DNA of 64,000 nucleotides, from positions 124,001 to 188,000 of the forward strand of contig NC_022050.1 of assembly GCF_000444995.1 (NCBI RefSeq), given 5' to 3'. The stretch comes from Paracoccus aminophilus JCM 7686 (GTDB lineage Bacteria; Pseudomonadota; Alphaproteobacteria; Rhodobacterales; Rhodobacteraceae). A model generated the notes under the pieces. The model was not told where the DNA came from. It was given only the letters and a program-made list of their open reading frames with translations, and did not search any database. Positions 51,030 to 59,006 of this stretch are shown here, piece by piece. Position 1 is the stretch's first letter, and each line of letters opens with the position of its first letter. The position numbers and the translations under genes are program-made.

Positions 51030-51673
51030 GACGATGCCTCCGATCCGGTATCGCGTGGGGCGAAATCAGGTTTTTCGGCCAGTCGCCCGCGCCAGCTGCG
51101 CAGGGCCCAGACCAGGAGGCCAAGTATGATGAACGCCGAAGGGGCCAGCAGCATTAGTCGCAGCGGCACGAACCAGCCGCCCTGCGCCTGAGTGATCAGG
51201 ATCTGTGTGCCGAACAGGCTGCCTGCGCCGAACAGCTCGCGGATGAAGGCCACGCTCATCAGCACGAGCGAATAACCAAGCCCATTGCCAAGCGCGTCGA
51301 TCATCGAGGGCAACGGCGGGTTATGCATAGCATAGGCCTCTGTCCGACCCAGAACTATGCAGTTGGTCGCGATCAGCGACACGAAAACCGTCAGCCGCTG
51401 GCTCATGTCATGGGCGAATCCCTGCAACAGCAGATCGGCCAATATCACCAGTGTTGCGATGATCGTCAGTTGCACGATGATCCGGATCTGGTTCGGAATA
51501 TGGCTGCGCAGGGCCGAGATGAGGCCCGCCGCCAGAGTCACCACCACGGTCAACGCGACCGACATGGTCAGCGCCGTCGCCATCGAGGTCGTCACCGCCA
51601 GCGCCGAGCAGATGCCGAGGATATGGACGGCGACCGGATTCTTGTCGATCAGCGGATCGGTCAGTTGCTTCAC
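51026..51673 (-). CDS. nqrD: NqrD, membrane subunit
   Basis: A 215-residue partner of NqrE with six helices and the cysteines in [15 protein letters not shown] and [17 protein letters not shown]. It starts with GTG at 51673, overlapping the stop of the nqrC tail (GTGA), which confirms the original nqrC-nqrD order. No promoter of its own is apparent; transcription would have to come from the transposon or from weak internal sites. Confidence 0.93.
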   Translation of the reverse strand: MKQLTDPLIDKNPVAVHILGICSALAVTTSMATALTMSVALTVVVTLAAGLISALRSHIPNQIRIIVQLTIIATLVILADLLLQGFAHDMSQRLTVFVSLIATNCIVLGRTEAYAMHNPPLPSMIDALGNGLGYSLVLMSVAFIRELFGAGSLFGTQILITQAQGGWFVPLRLMLLAPSAFIILGLLVWALRSWRGRLAEKPDFAPRDTGSEASS

Positions 51674-51708
51674 AGCCCGGCCTCCCCTTTGCGCAGATTG
51701 TCCATGAA
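51670..51708 (-). pseudogene. nqrC: nqrC 3' end, separated from the rest of nqrC
   Basis: The 13 codons read TTC ATG GAC AAT CTG to the stop: [12 protein letters not shown]. Joined to the nqrC frame at GFGPF (31707-31709), they give a 259-residue protein in frame. The first 5 bp are the target duplication shared with the other junction. Confidence 0.9.
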
Positions 51709-51746
51709 GGGGTCTGATGCCGGAGAGTGCAGAATCCTACGCTAAG
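51709..51746 (+). repeat. Tn3-type 38-bp terminal inverted repeat, left end of copy 2
   Basis: Starts GGGGTCTGATGCCGG right after the ATGAA duplication and matches the left repeat of copy 1 base for base. Confidence 0.95.
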
Positions 51747-51755
51747 GCCGTTTGG

Positions 51756-54638
51756 TCATCTTTTGGGCCACCTGTATTCACCGGTGAGAAGGATGTGCGC
51801 CCACCCGAGGGGTGAAATATGCGCCAGAAGGTTTGCTGAGCAGTCCAAACCATCACTGCGGCGACTATCGACAGCGTGACCGAGATGTCTGGTGTTCCAG
51901 TAAATGATGATGGCGGCGAGGAGGTTCAGCCCGGCCATTCGGAAGTGCTGGCCTTGGGCTGTTCGATCACGGATTTCACCTTGGCGCCCTATGCGCAGGG
52001 CGTTTTTCAGCGCATGATGCGCTTCGCCCTTATTCAGGCCGATTTGGGCACGGCGTTGCATGTCGGCATCCAGCAGCCAATCGATGATGAACAGCGTCCG
52101 TTCGATCCGGCCGATTTCGCGCAATGCGACCGCAAGTTCATGCTGTCGGGGATATGCAGCGAATTTTCGCAAGAGTTGGCTTGGCGGCATCGCGCCCGCC
52201 ACCATGGTGGCCGCTGCGCGTAGGATGTCGGGCCAGTTCGAGCTGATGACAGGTTCCCTGACCTTGCCGCCGATCAACCCCTTCAATTCTTTCGGGCAGG
52301 ATGCCGGATTGAAGAGGTAGAGGCGCTTGGATGGCAGATCCCGGATGCGGGGGATGAACTGAAAGCCCAGAAGGGCAGTGACGGCGAAGACGTGGTCGGT
52401 AAAGCCGCCCGTGTCGGCATACTGTTCGCGGATTTTCTGACCTGCGTCTGTCATCAACAGGCCGTCCAGGATGTAAGGGGCCTCGTTCACCGTGGCCGGG
52501 ATGGTCTGGGTGGCGAAAGGGCCGAACTGGTCAGAGACATGGGTATAGGCTTTCAGACCGGGTTCATGGCCGTATTTGGCGTTGATCAGGTTCATCGCCT
52601 CGCCCTGGCGCGTGGTCGGGAAGAATTGCCCGTCGCTCGAAGCGGTCTGCCCTGCGCCCCAAAACCGGGCCATCGGCAAGGCAGATTGACCTTCGATCAC
52701 CATGGCCAAGGCGCGTGCCATCGCCTCGCTTTCCACATGCCAGCGCGACAAGCGCGAGAGCTGGAAATAATCATGGGTGTTCGTGGCCCCAGCCATTTTG
52801 CTGAGGCCAAGGTTCAGCCCCTCAGCCAGCAGCACGTTCAACATGCCGACCCTGTCTTTGCATGGAACGCCGGTGCGCAGATGGGTGAAGGCCTCGGTAA
52901 AGCCGATCTCGTCATCCACTTCGAGCAGGAGGTCTGTGATCCTGATCTCTGGCAGGCGGTTGTAGAGATCGAGCACCATGGCATCGGCCTCTTCGGGGAC
53001 AGCGGCCGTCAGACGGTCGATCTTGAGCACGCCATCTTCGATAGAACCTCCCGGAATGGCACCCGCCCTGGCGGCGCGGGCCAGTCGTTCCAAGCCATCT
53101 GCTAGGCGAGATTTTCGATCCGCGAGCCAGAGCTCCGGTTCAAACGGCATGGCCAGTTTTGGCGTGGCCCTGGCAACTTCCGTCGGAACCAGCGCGTCCT
53201 TGAGATCACCATACCGGCGGGAATGTGCGAGCCAGATGTCGCCGGCACGGAATGCGTCGCGTAGGTGGCACAGGACCGCCACCTCCCAAAGCCGGTTCCC
53301 ATCGTCGTGATTCAAGTGTCGATGCCATTTCGAAGCCCGGCGCAGAAAGGTCAGTGGCCGGGTAGTTGTCGTTTCCGTACCCGCGACGATGTCGGCGGCG
53401 GCAAGCAACGGTTCGGCCACCGGGGCCGCCTGAATATCGAGCGCCCGGAGCATGCGCGGCGCATAGCGTCGGAAGCGATGATACCCGTGAACAACATGTG
53501 CCAGTGGATCAGCCGCCAATGTGTCGGTCAGTTGGGCGGCGGTGGAAACAAGCCCCCTCAGCGATGACCAGCCTCCGGCGTTTTGAATGGCCTCGATCAG
53601 GGAGGCCTGATCTTCATGTGCTTCCAGCAGAGCTGATCCAAAATTTGAGAAGCCCTGCAAGGTGTCTTTCAAAGCAGCCTTGGCGTCATCTGCCCGAGCA
53701 TCGCATACGCGTTTCGCCTCGCGCCACGTCTTCCCCACAATCCGGTCATGGCTTTCGACCACGGCATCGGCAATGGCACTGCGCCATTCCAGAGCGCAGA
53801 CCGCGAGGATGGCAAGGCGGCGGTCGCCGGAGATATCCCGCAGATCTCCGGCGAAGTAACGTTCACCTTGCCGTCGGAGGCGCGCGATACGGTGGGGCGG
53901 CACACCCGACAGGACGGTTCGGTCCACGGCCATGGTCTGCAAGAATTCCAACCGGCCGAGCAGCCGGTTCATGTCGGCCGAGTTCTGGCCCACCTCAAAC
54001 TGGCGCAGCCAGACAAAGCGGGTGACAGAACCGTCCGCCATTTCCGTCAGCAAGGCGTCAAGTCGGCTGCACATCTCATCATCCAGCCGGTCGGCAATCC
54101 GAGCGTCGATCCGTCGCTCTGCAGCAACGAGTGCATCCGCGCAAAGGCGTTCGATAACCGTGATCCCTGGGAGAATGGTCTGGGTCGCCCGGCATTGTTC
54201 CACGAAACGCCGCGCCAAGTCCTCGTTCGACCGGGCAGTTTCGGCTGTTCTCTCCAGCCAGGCCTTCAGGTCGCGCGATCCTCGGCCAGTGAACATCTTG
54301 TAGCTATAGAGATCCCGCAGGGCCGCCAGATGTTCATGACGCGTTTCTTCGCGGCTTGCATATCCAGCCAGATCGTCTGACTTCAGCCCAAGCTGTGCAG
54401 CCAGGAAGCGCGTGATCTCCATTGGAATGACCTCGCCCGGGGTCAACAACCGACCGGGATAGCGCAATGCGCAAAGCTGGAGAGCAAACCCAAAACGATT
54501 GTGGGGGCGGCGGCGGGCGCGGATGATTTCCAGATCGTCGTCCGCAAGGATGTAGTGGCGCAACATCGCCGTTTCATCGATCGGAAGATCAAAAAGTACT
54601 GAGCGCTGACGCTCGGTGAGGATAGTACGATGCGCCAT
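51756..54638 (-). CDS. tnpA: TnpA Tn3-family transposase, copy 2
   Basis: 960 residues, identical to the product at 32477-35359. Intact DDE domain. See copy 1 for motifs. Being identical over its whole length, it offers a perfect 3.7-kb substrate for homologous recombination with copy 1. Confidence 0.95.
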   Translation of the reverse strand: MAHRTILTERQRSVLFDLPIDETAMLRHYILADDDLEIIRARRRPHNRFGFALQLCALRYPGRLLTPGEVIPMEITRFLAAQLGLKSDDLAGYASREETRHEHLAALRDLYSYKMFTGRGSRDLKAWLERTAETARSNEDLARRFVEQCRATQTILPGITVIERLCADALVAAERRIDARIADRLDDEMCSRLDALLTEMADGSVTRFVWLRQFEVGQNSADMNRLLGRLEFLQTMAVDRTVLSGVPPHRIARLRRQGERYFAGDLRDISGDRRLAILAVCALEWRSAIADAVVESHDRIVGKTWREAKRVCDARADDAKAALKDTLQGFSNFGSALLEAHEDQASLIEAIQNAGGWSSLRGLVSTAAQLTDTLAADPLAHVVHGYHRFRRYAPRMLRALDIQAAPVAEPLLAAADIVAGTETTTTRPLTFLRRASKWHRHLNHDDGNRLWEVAVLCHLRDAFRAGDIWLAHSRRYGDLKDALVPTEVARATPKLAMPFEPELWLADRKSRLADGLERLARAARAGAIPGGSIEDGVLKIDRLTAAVPEEADAMVLDLYNRLPEIRITDLLLEVDDEIGFTEAFTHLRTGVPCKDRVGMLNVLLAEGLNLGLSKMAGATNTHDYFQLSRLSRWHVESEAMARALAMVIEGQSALPMARFWGAGQTASSDGQFFPTTRQGEAMNLINAKYGHEPGLKAYTHVSDQFGPFATQTIPATVNEAPYILDGLLMTDAGQKIREQYADTGGFTDHVFAVTALLGFQFIPRIRDLPSKRLYLFNPASCPKELKGLIGGKVREPVISSNWPDILRAAATMVAGAMPPSQLLRKFAAYPRQHELAVALREIGRIERTLFIIDWLLDADMQRRAQIGLNKGEAHHALKNALRIGRQGEIRDRTAQGQHFRMAGLNLLAAIIIYWNTRHLGHAVDSRRSDGLDCSANLLAHISPLGWAHILLTGEYRWPKR

Positions 54639-54758
54639 ATTTCTTTTGCTTTCTACATATGGTTTGCGTATTGATGATTAAGATATTGAATAAGGAATTG
54701 TTCGGATGGCCGAAAGCGCGCCGCTTTCCAGAACACCTCAAACGAACGTTTGTGAAAC
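54639..54758. promoter_or_regulatory. Putative res site, copy 2
   Basis: Mirror image of 32357-32476, including the CAAACG / CGTTTG palindrome beside tnpR. Confidence 0.6.
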
Positions 54759-55370
54759 ATGCTGATCGGCTATGCGCGGGTTTCGAAAGCTGACGGCAGC
54801 CAGTCCCTCGACTTGCAACGAGATGCATTGATCGCGTCCGGCGTCGAGGAGGACCAGATCTACTCAGATCTGGCGTCCGGCAAGAAGGATGACCGATCCG
54901 GTCTGGAGGCCTGCCTCAAAGCATTGCGTGAGGGGGATGTGCTGATCGTGTGGAAGCTCGACCGCTTGGGGCGCAGCCTCCACCACCTTGTCAAAACCGT
55001 CAGCATGCTGTCCGAGCGTGGCGTTGGCCTCAAAGTTCTCACCGGGCAAGGGGCGCAGATTGACACAACGACTGCGGCTGGAAGGCTTTCATTCGGCATC
55101 TTTGCTGCGCTTGCCGAATTTGAAAGCGAGTTGATCCGCGAACGCACGATGGCGGGGCTCCAAGCCGCCCGCGCGCGCGGCCGAAAGGGAGGAAGAAAGT
55201 TTGCGCTGACGAAAGCGCAGGTCCGCATGGCTCAGGCCGCAATGGCTAGCCGCGACACATCGGTTTCAGAACTCTGTAAGGAATTGGGGGTCAAACCGGT
55301 CACACTCTACCGATATGTCGACCCGAACGGCAATCTACGCGATTACGGGAAACGGGTTCTCAGCGCTTAG
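54759..55370 (+). CDS. tnpR: TnpR serine resolvase, copy 2
   Basis: 203 residues, identical to the product at 31745-32356, with nucleophile Ser9 in YARVSKADG. The stop codon lies in the right terminal repeat. Confidence 0.95.
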   Translation: MLIGYARVSKADGSQSLDLQRDALIASGVEEDQIYSDLASGKKDDRSGLEACLKALREGDVLIVWKLDRLGRSLHHLVKTVSMLSERGVGLKVLTGQGAQIDTTTAAGRLSFGIFAALAEFESELIRERTMAGLQAARARGRKGGRKFALTKAQVRMAQAAMASRDTSVSELCKELGVKPVTLYRYVDPNGNLRDYGKRVLSA

Positions 55371-55403
55371 CGTAGGATTCTGCACTCTCCGGCATCAGAC
55401 CCC
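55366..55403 (-). repeat. Tn3-type 38-bp terminal inverted repeat, right end of copy 2
   Basis: Begins CTTAGCGTAGGATTC and ends CATCAGACCCC. Next bases outward are CCTCA, inside gltS. Confidence 0.95.
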
Positions 55404-55586
55404 CCTCAGATCGAACACTGCCCAGAGGGTCCCCGTCACCGCGATGCAGAGAAAACCGCCCGCCACTGGCTCCGGGATCGAATAGCGGCGCAGGAGGTCA
55501 AGGTTCAGCGTCAGGATCTTGCCTGCGATCAGCAGGACCACGGCGAGATTGAAAGATAGGAAGGGATGTACCGAAAAGAAGGACAC
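55404..55586 (-). pseudogene. gltS: gltS (Na+/glutamate symporter) 5' fragment, cut by the transposon
   Basis: From the ATG at 55586: FFSVHPFLSFNLAVVLLIAG, then ILTLNLDLLRRYSIPEPVAG, the first helix and conserved SIPEPV motif of GltS. After about 61 residues it runs into the Tn3 terminal repeat. The remaining 340 or so residues are not in this window. Confidence 0.8.
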
Positions 55587-55609
55587 GCGGTCGGGCCTGT
55601 CATGATATT

Positions 55610-55625
55610 ATCAACTGTTGTTGAT
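55610..55625. promoter_or_regulatory. Palindrome ATCAAC-N4-GTTGAT upstream of gltS
   Basis: ATCAACTGTTGTTGAT, a perfect 6+4+6 inverted repeat 24 bp before the gltS fragment and downstream of fabI. The same arms occur at 60806-60821 before phaC. Could be an operator shared by the two promoters. Confidence 0.4.
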
Positions 55626-55680
55626 TTTTTGCTTTGCCCCGGATCCCCGCCCCGGTCAAGGGCGGGTCGATGCGCTTGCC

Positions 55681-56445
55681 TCAGGCGGTGGTGTGAAATC
55701 CATTATCGGCATAGATCACCGATCCGCTCATCGGGCTCGCGGCCTCGGTGGCCAGAAAGGCCGCCAGCGCGCCGATCTCTTCAATGCTCACCAGTTTGCC
55801 GGAAGGCGTGCGAGCGCGAACCTCATCCATCAGCGCATCGAACCGCCCGATCCCCGAGGCGGCGCGGGTTTTGACCGGACCGGTGGAAAGCGAATAAGCC
55901 CGGATCCCCTCACCTGCCAGATCGGCGGCGGTATAGCGGACCGAGGCCTCCAGCGCGGCCTTGACCGGACCCATGAGGTTGTAATTCTCCACCACCCGAT
56001 CCGCGCCGTAAAAGCTGACGGTGATCAGCGCACCACCCGCCCGCATCAAAGGCCGCGCCAGCCGCGCCATGCGCAGGAAGGAATGGCAGGAGACATCCAT
56101 CGCCGTCGCAAATCCCTCGGCCGAAGCATTGACCACGCTGGTCTGCAGGTCCTCTTTTGGCGCGAAGGCAATGGCATGCAGAAGAAAGTCGAGCCGCCCC
56201 CATTCGGCGGTGATACGGTCAAACACCGCTTCCAGCTGGCCCGGCTCGCGCACATCGCAAGAGAGCAGCAAGTCTGCGCCCACCTCTTCGGCCACCGGCG
56301 CCACCCAGGGCCGCGCTTTTTCATTCAGACAGGTCAGCGCCAGCTCTGCCCCTGCCGCGCGAAAAGCCCGGGCGCAGCCGGCGGCAATGCTCACCTCATT
56401 CGCCACACCGACCACGAGGCCGCGTTTGCCCGTCAGATCAATCAT
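55681..56445 (-). CDS. fabI: FabI-type enoyl-ACP reductase
   Basis: A 254-residue SDR of the FabI type. Coenzyme site GLVVGVANEVSIAAGCARAF, and catalytic Tyr/Lys in YNLMGPVKAALEASVRY with the FabI-type Y-x6-K. C-terminal MSGSVIYADNGFHTTA is typical. It reduces the enoyl intermediate in fatty acid synthesis. The ATG overlaps the ackA stop. In this group a fabI copy often follows pta-ackA and may not be the main housekeeping one. Confidence 0.88.
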   Translation of the reverse strand: MIDLTGKRGLVVGVANEVSIAAGCARAFRAAGAELALTCLNEKARPWVAPVAEEVGADLLLSCDVREPGQLEAVFDRITAEWGRLDFLLHAIAFAPKEDLQTSVVNASAEGFATAMDVSCHSFLRMARLARPLMRAGGALITVSFYGADRVVENYNLMGPVKAALEASVRYTAADLAGEGIRAYSLSTGPVKTRAASGIGRFDALMDEVRARTPSGKLVSIEEIGALAAFLATEAASPMSGSVIYADNGFHTTA

Positions 56446-57611
56446 GTCTCTGTTCCCTCGCTTGCTGCTTCGCGGGCGATGATGCTTTCCTCATCGGTCG
56501 GAATGACGAGGAGTTTCACGCGGCTGGTTGCCTTGCTGATCCGACGCAGACCCGCCGCATTGGCCTTTGGGTCAAGATCGGCCCCCACCCATGCCAGACG
56601 CGCGGCCACGCGGGCGCGGATGTCGGGCTGGTGTTCACCGATCCCTGCGGTGAAGACGATGGCATCGATGCCGCCCATGCTGGCGGCCAGCCGCGCCACC
56701 TCGCCCGCGATGCGCAGGCAAAAGAGGTCGATTGCCTCCGCAGCCTCGGGGCGCGGACTGGCCATCAGCTCACGGCTGTCAGCCTCGAACCCCGACACGC
56801 CAAGAAGGCCGCTTTCACGGTAAAGCATGGACTCGACCTGTTTCAGGCTTTGCCCCATTTCGCCCATCAGATGCAGGATCACGCCGGGGTCAAGTGCGCC
56901 GGAACGTGTCGCCATCGGGATGCCGTCGAGCGTCGAGAACCCCATTGAGCTGTCGATGCTGATGCCGGCATGAATGGCGCAAAGACTGGCGCCGCTGCCC
57001 AAATGCGCGGCAACGACCTTCGCCTCAGGCCCCAGATCGCCCAGCTGTCCGGCGATATAGTGGTAGGACAGCCCGTGAAAGCCGTAGCGCTTGATCCCCC
57101 GGTCATAAAGCGCGCGCGGGATCGCAAAGCGGCGCATCAGGGGCGGGTTGGTCGCGTGAAAGGCCGTATCGAACGAGGCCGTCTGCGGCACGTCCGGGTA
57201 AAGCGCCCGCATTACCCGGATCAGCGCGAGGCTTTGCGGCTGATGCAGCGGCGCCAGCCTCGCCAGCGCGTCGATCTGCGCGATCACCTGATCGGTGATC
57301 CGCGCCGGGCCTTTGAAGACATCGCCACCATGCACCACGCGGTGCCCGATGACGGCGAGCCGCGACAGATCGAACTGCTCTGCCAGCCAGGCGAAGGCCT
57401 GGTTCAGCACCGCCGTCAGGTCGCCGGGATCAGCGGTGATCGGGCCAGTCAGGGTCTCACCATCCCGTTTCAGGCGGATCGCAAAAGGCTCATCGCGGAA
57501 GTCGATCACGCCCGAGGCCAGCGGGCGCGGCCCGGCGATCTCCAGCGCGTAAAAGCCCAGTTTGATGGTCGAAGACCCGGCATTGAAGGTCAGGATCAGA
57601 TCGCGGGTCAT
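56442..57611 (-). CDS. ackA: Acetate (or propionate/butyrate) kinase
   Basis: A 389-residue acetate kinase. ILTFNAGSSTIKLGFYALE at the N-terminus, GHRVVHGGDVF, FHATNPP and AHLGSGASLCAIHAGISIDS are family signatures. Converts acyl-phosphate and ADP to ATP and acid, in tandem with the phosphotransacylase upstream. Overlaps both neighbours by 4 bp. Confidence 0.93.
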   Translation of the reverse strand: MTRDLILTFNAGSSTIKLGFYALEIAGPRPLASGVIDFRDEPFAIRLKRDGETLTGPITADPGDLTAVLNQAFAWLAEQFDLSRLAVIGHRVVHGGDVFKGPARITDQVIAQIDALARLAPLHQPQSLALIRVMRALYPDVPQTASFDTAFHATNPPLMRRFAIPRALYDRGIKRYGFHGLSYHYIAGQLGDLGPEAKVVAAHLGSGASLCAIHAGISIDSSMGFSTLDGIPMATRSGALDPGVILHLMGEMGQSLKQVESMLYRESGLLGVSGFEADSRELMASPRPEAAEAIDLFCLRIAGEVARLAASMGGIDAIVFTAGIGEHQPDIRARVAARLAWVGADLDPKANAAGLRRISKATSRVKLLVIPTDEESIIAREAASEGTET

Positions 57612-59005
57612 GCATTCGCCTCCGCCTTGCGGATCGCGACCAGTTTCGCCAGCGCGGCCGAGGCGATACGGGCCGACAAAGGATCGGCGCGGCTGGTCAG
57701 CACGATCGGCACCCGCGCGCCCAGCACCAGCCCCGCCGCCGTCGCCCCTGCGAAATAGATCAGCTGTTTTGCCAGCATATTCCCGGCCTCAAGATCCGGC
57801 ACCAGCAGGATATCGGCCTCTCCTGCCACCTGCGAGACAATGCCCTTGGTCGCCGCCGCCTCCGGGCTGATCGCATTGTCAAAGGCCAGCGGCCCGTCGA
57901 CAAGCGCGCCGGTGATCTGGCCGCGTGCGGCCATCACCGTCAGCGCGGCCGCGTCCAGTGTCGCGGGCATCATCGGGTTGACGGTCTCGACCGCCGCCAA
58001 CACCGCGACCTTCGGCTGATCGCGCCCCAGAAGCCGCATCAGATCGACCGCATTCTGGCAGATGTCGCGCTTCTGCTCCAGGGTCGGCGCGATATTGATC
58101 GCGGCATCTGTCACGATCACCGGCTTGCCATAGGCGGGCACATCCATAGCGTAGACATGGCTGATACGGCGTTCAGTGCGCAGGCCCCCGGTCTTCGAGA
58201 CCACCGCCGCCAGCAACTCATCGGAATGCAGGCTGCCCTTCACAAGCACCTGCACCTCACCGCTCGCCGCGAGTTCCACCGCCCGCGTCGCCGCCGCATG
58301 GCTGTGCTCCGTCTCCTCGATCCGGAAGCCATCGAGCGAGACCCCGGCCTCCACTGCGGCTGCGTGGATCTTTGCGCCGGGACCGATAAGAACCGGATCC
58401 AGCAGCCCCTCATCCCTCATCTCGACCGCGCCCAGGATCGCGGATTTCGAACAGGGATGCACCACCGCCGCCCGCACCGGCGGCAGGGCCCGGGCCTCTT
58501 CGATAAAGCCCTGCCAGCGTCCTTTCGGCAAGATGACCGCCTCGGGAAGGTGCCCGGGCACCCAGGTCAGTTGCTCAACCGGCGCCAGCACCAGCGCTTC
58601 GCCCGAAAGCACCACCTCGCCACGCTGATTGCGGGCGGTGGTCGCAAGGCGGACACGGTTCTTACCCTCGATCAGTTCGACCACCTCGACCTCGGCGGTG
58701 ACAGTATCGCCAGGCGCGACCGGTTTCAGAAAGCGGATCTGCTGGTCGAGATAGATCGTCCCCGGCCCGGGCAGGCGGGTGCCAAGCACCCCCGAGATCA
58801 GCGCAGCCGTCCACATGCCGTGGATTACCACATGACCAAAAGGCCCATGCGCGGCGAAGCCGGGATCGAGATGGGCGGGGTTCGCATCACCCGAAACGGC
58901 TGCGAACAGCGCGATATCCTCGGGGCCGACATGGCGACTGAGGCTGGCACGGTCGCCGATCTTCATCTGGTGGAACAGATGGTTGGTGAGGTTATGGCTC
59001 ATCAT
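57608..59005 (-). CDS. MaoC-phosphotransacetylase fusion (enoyl-CoA hydratase/phosphate acetyltransferase)
   Basis: About 465 residues. Residues 1-150 are a MaoC hot-dog domain with the hydratase motif FAAVSGDANPAHLDPGFA. Residues 160-460 are a phosphate acetyl/butyryltransferase domain (SLHSDELLAAVVSKTGGLRT, VTDAAINIAPTLEQKRDICQ). The start at 59005 directly follows the phaC stop (TGATATG). It could link crotonyl-CoA hydration to acyl-phosphate formation. Forms a unit with ackA and fabI. Confidence 0.88.
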   Translation of the reverse strand: MMSHNLTNHLFHQMKIGDRASLSRHVGPEDIALFAAVSGDANPAHLDPGFAAHGPFGHVVIHGMWTAALISGVLGTRLPGPGTIYLDQQIRFLKPVAPGDTVTAEVEVVELIEGKNRVRLATTARNQRGEVVLSGEALVLAPVEQLTWVPGHLPEAVILPKGRWQGFIEEARALPPVRAAVVHPCSKSAILGAVEMRDEGLLDPVLIGPGAKIHAAAVEAGVSLDGFRIEETEHSHAAATRAVELAASGEVQVLVKGSLHSDELLAAVVSKTGGLRTERRISHVYAMDVPAYGKPVIVTDAAINIAPTLEQKRDICQNAVDLMRLLGRDQPKVAVLAAVETVNPMMPATLDAAALTVMAARGQITGALVDGPLAFDNAISPEAAATKGIVSQVAGEADILLVPDLEAGNMLAKQLIYFAGATAAGLVLGARVPIVLTSRADPLSARIASAALAKLVAIRKAEANA

Positions 59006-59006
59006 A

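Larger units (their letters stand above)
51709..55403 (-). mobile_element. Tn3-family transposon, copy 2 (3,695 bp, inverted relative to copy 1)
   Basis: Same length and same encoded proteins as copy 1, in reverse orientation. Terminal repeats at 51709-51746 and 55366-55403. Left flank: nqrC 3' end with TSD. Right flank: gltS cut after 61 codons. Flanks of this copy do not match each other, as expected if it exchanged partners with copy 1. Confidence 0.95.

Noticed and set aside
31712..55403. Whole interval as one composite transposon or integrative element
   Set aside because: The outer flanks (nqrC and gltS) show no matching 5-bp duplication, whereas the nqrC halves do. The interior contains nqrD-F, so it is rearranged resident DNA and not an imported cargo.
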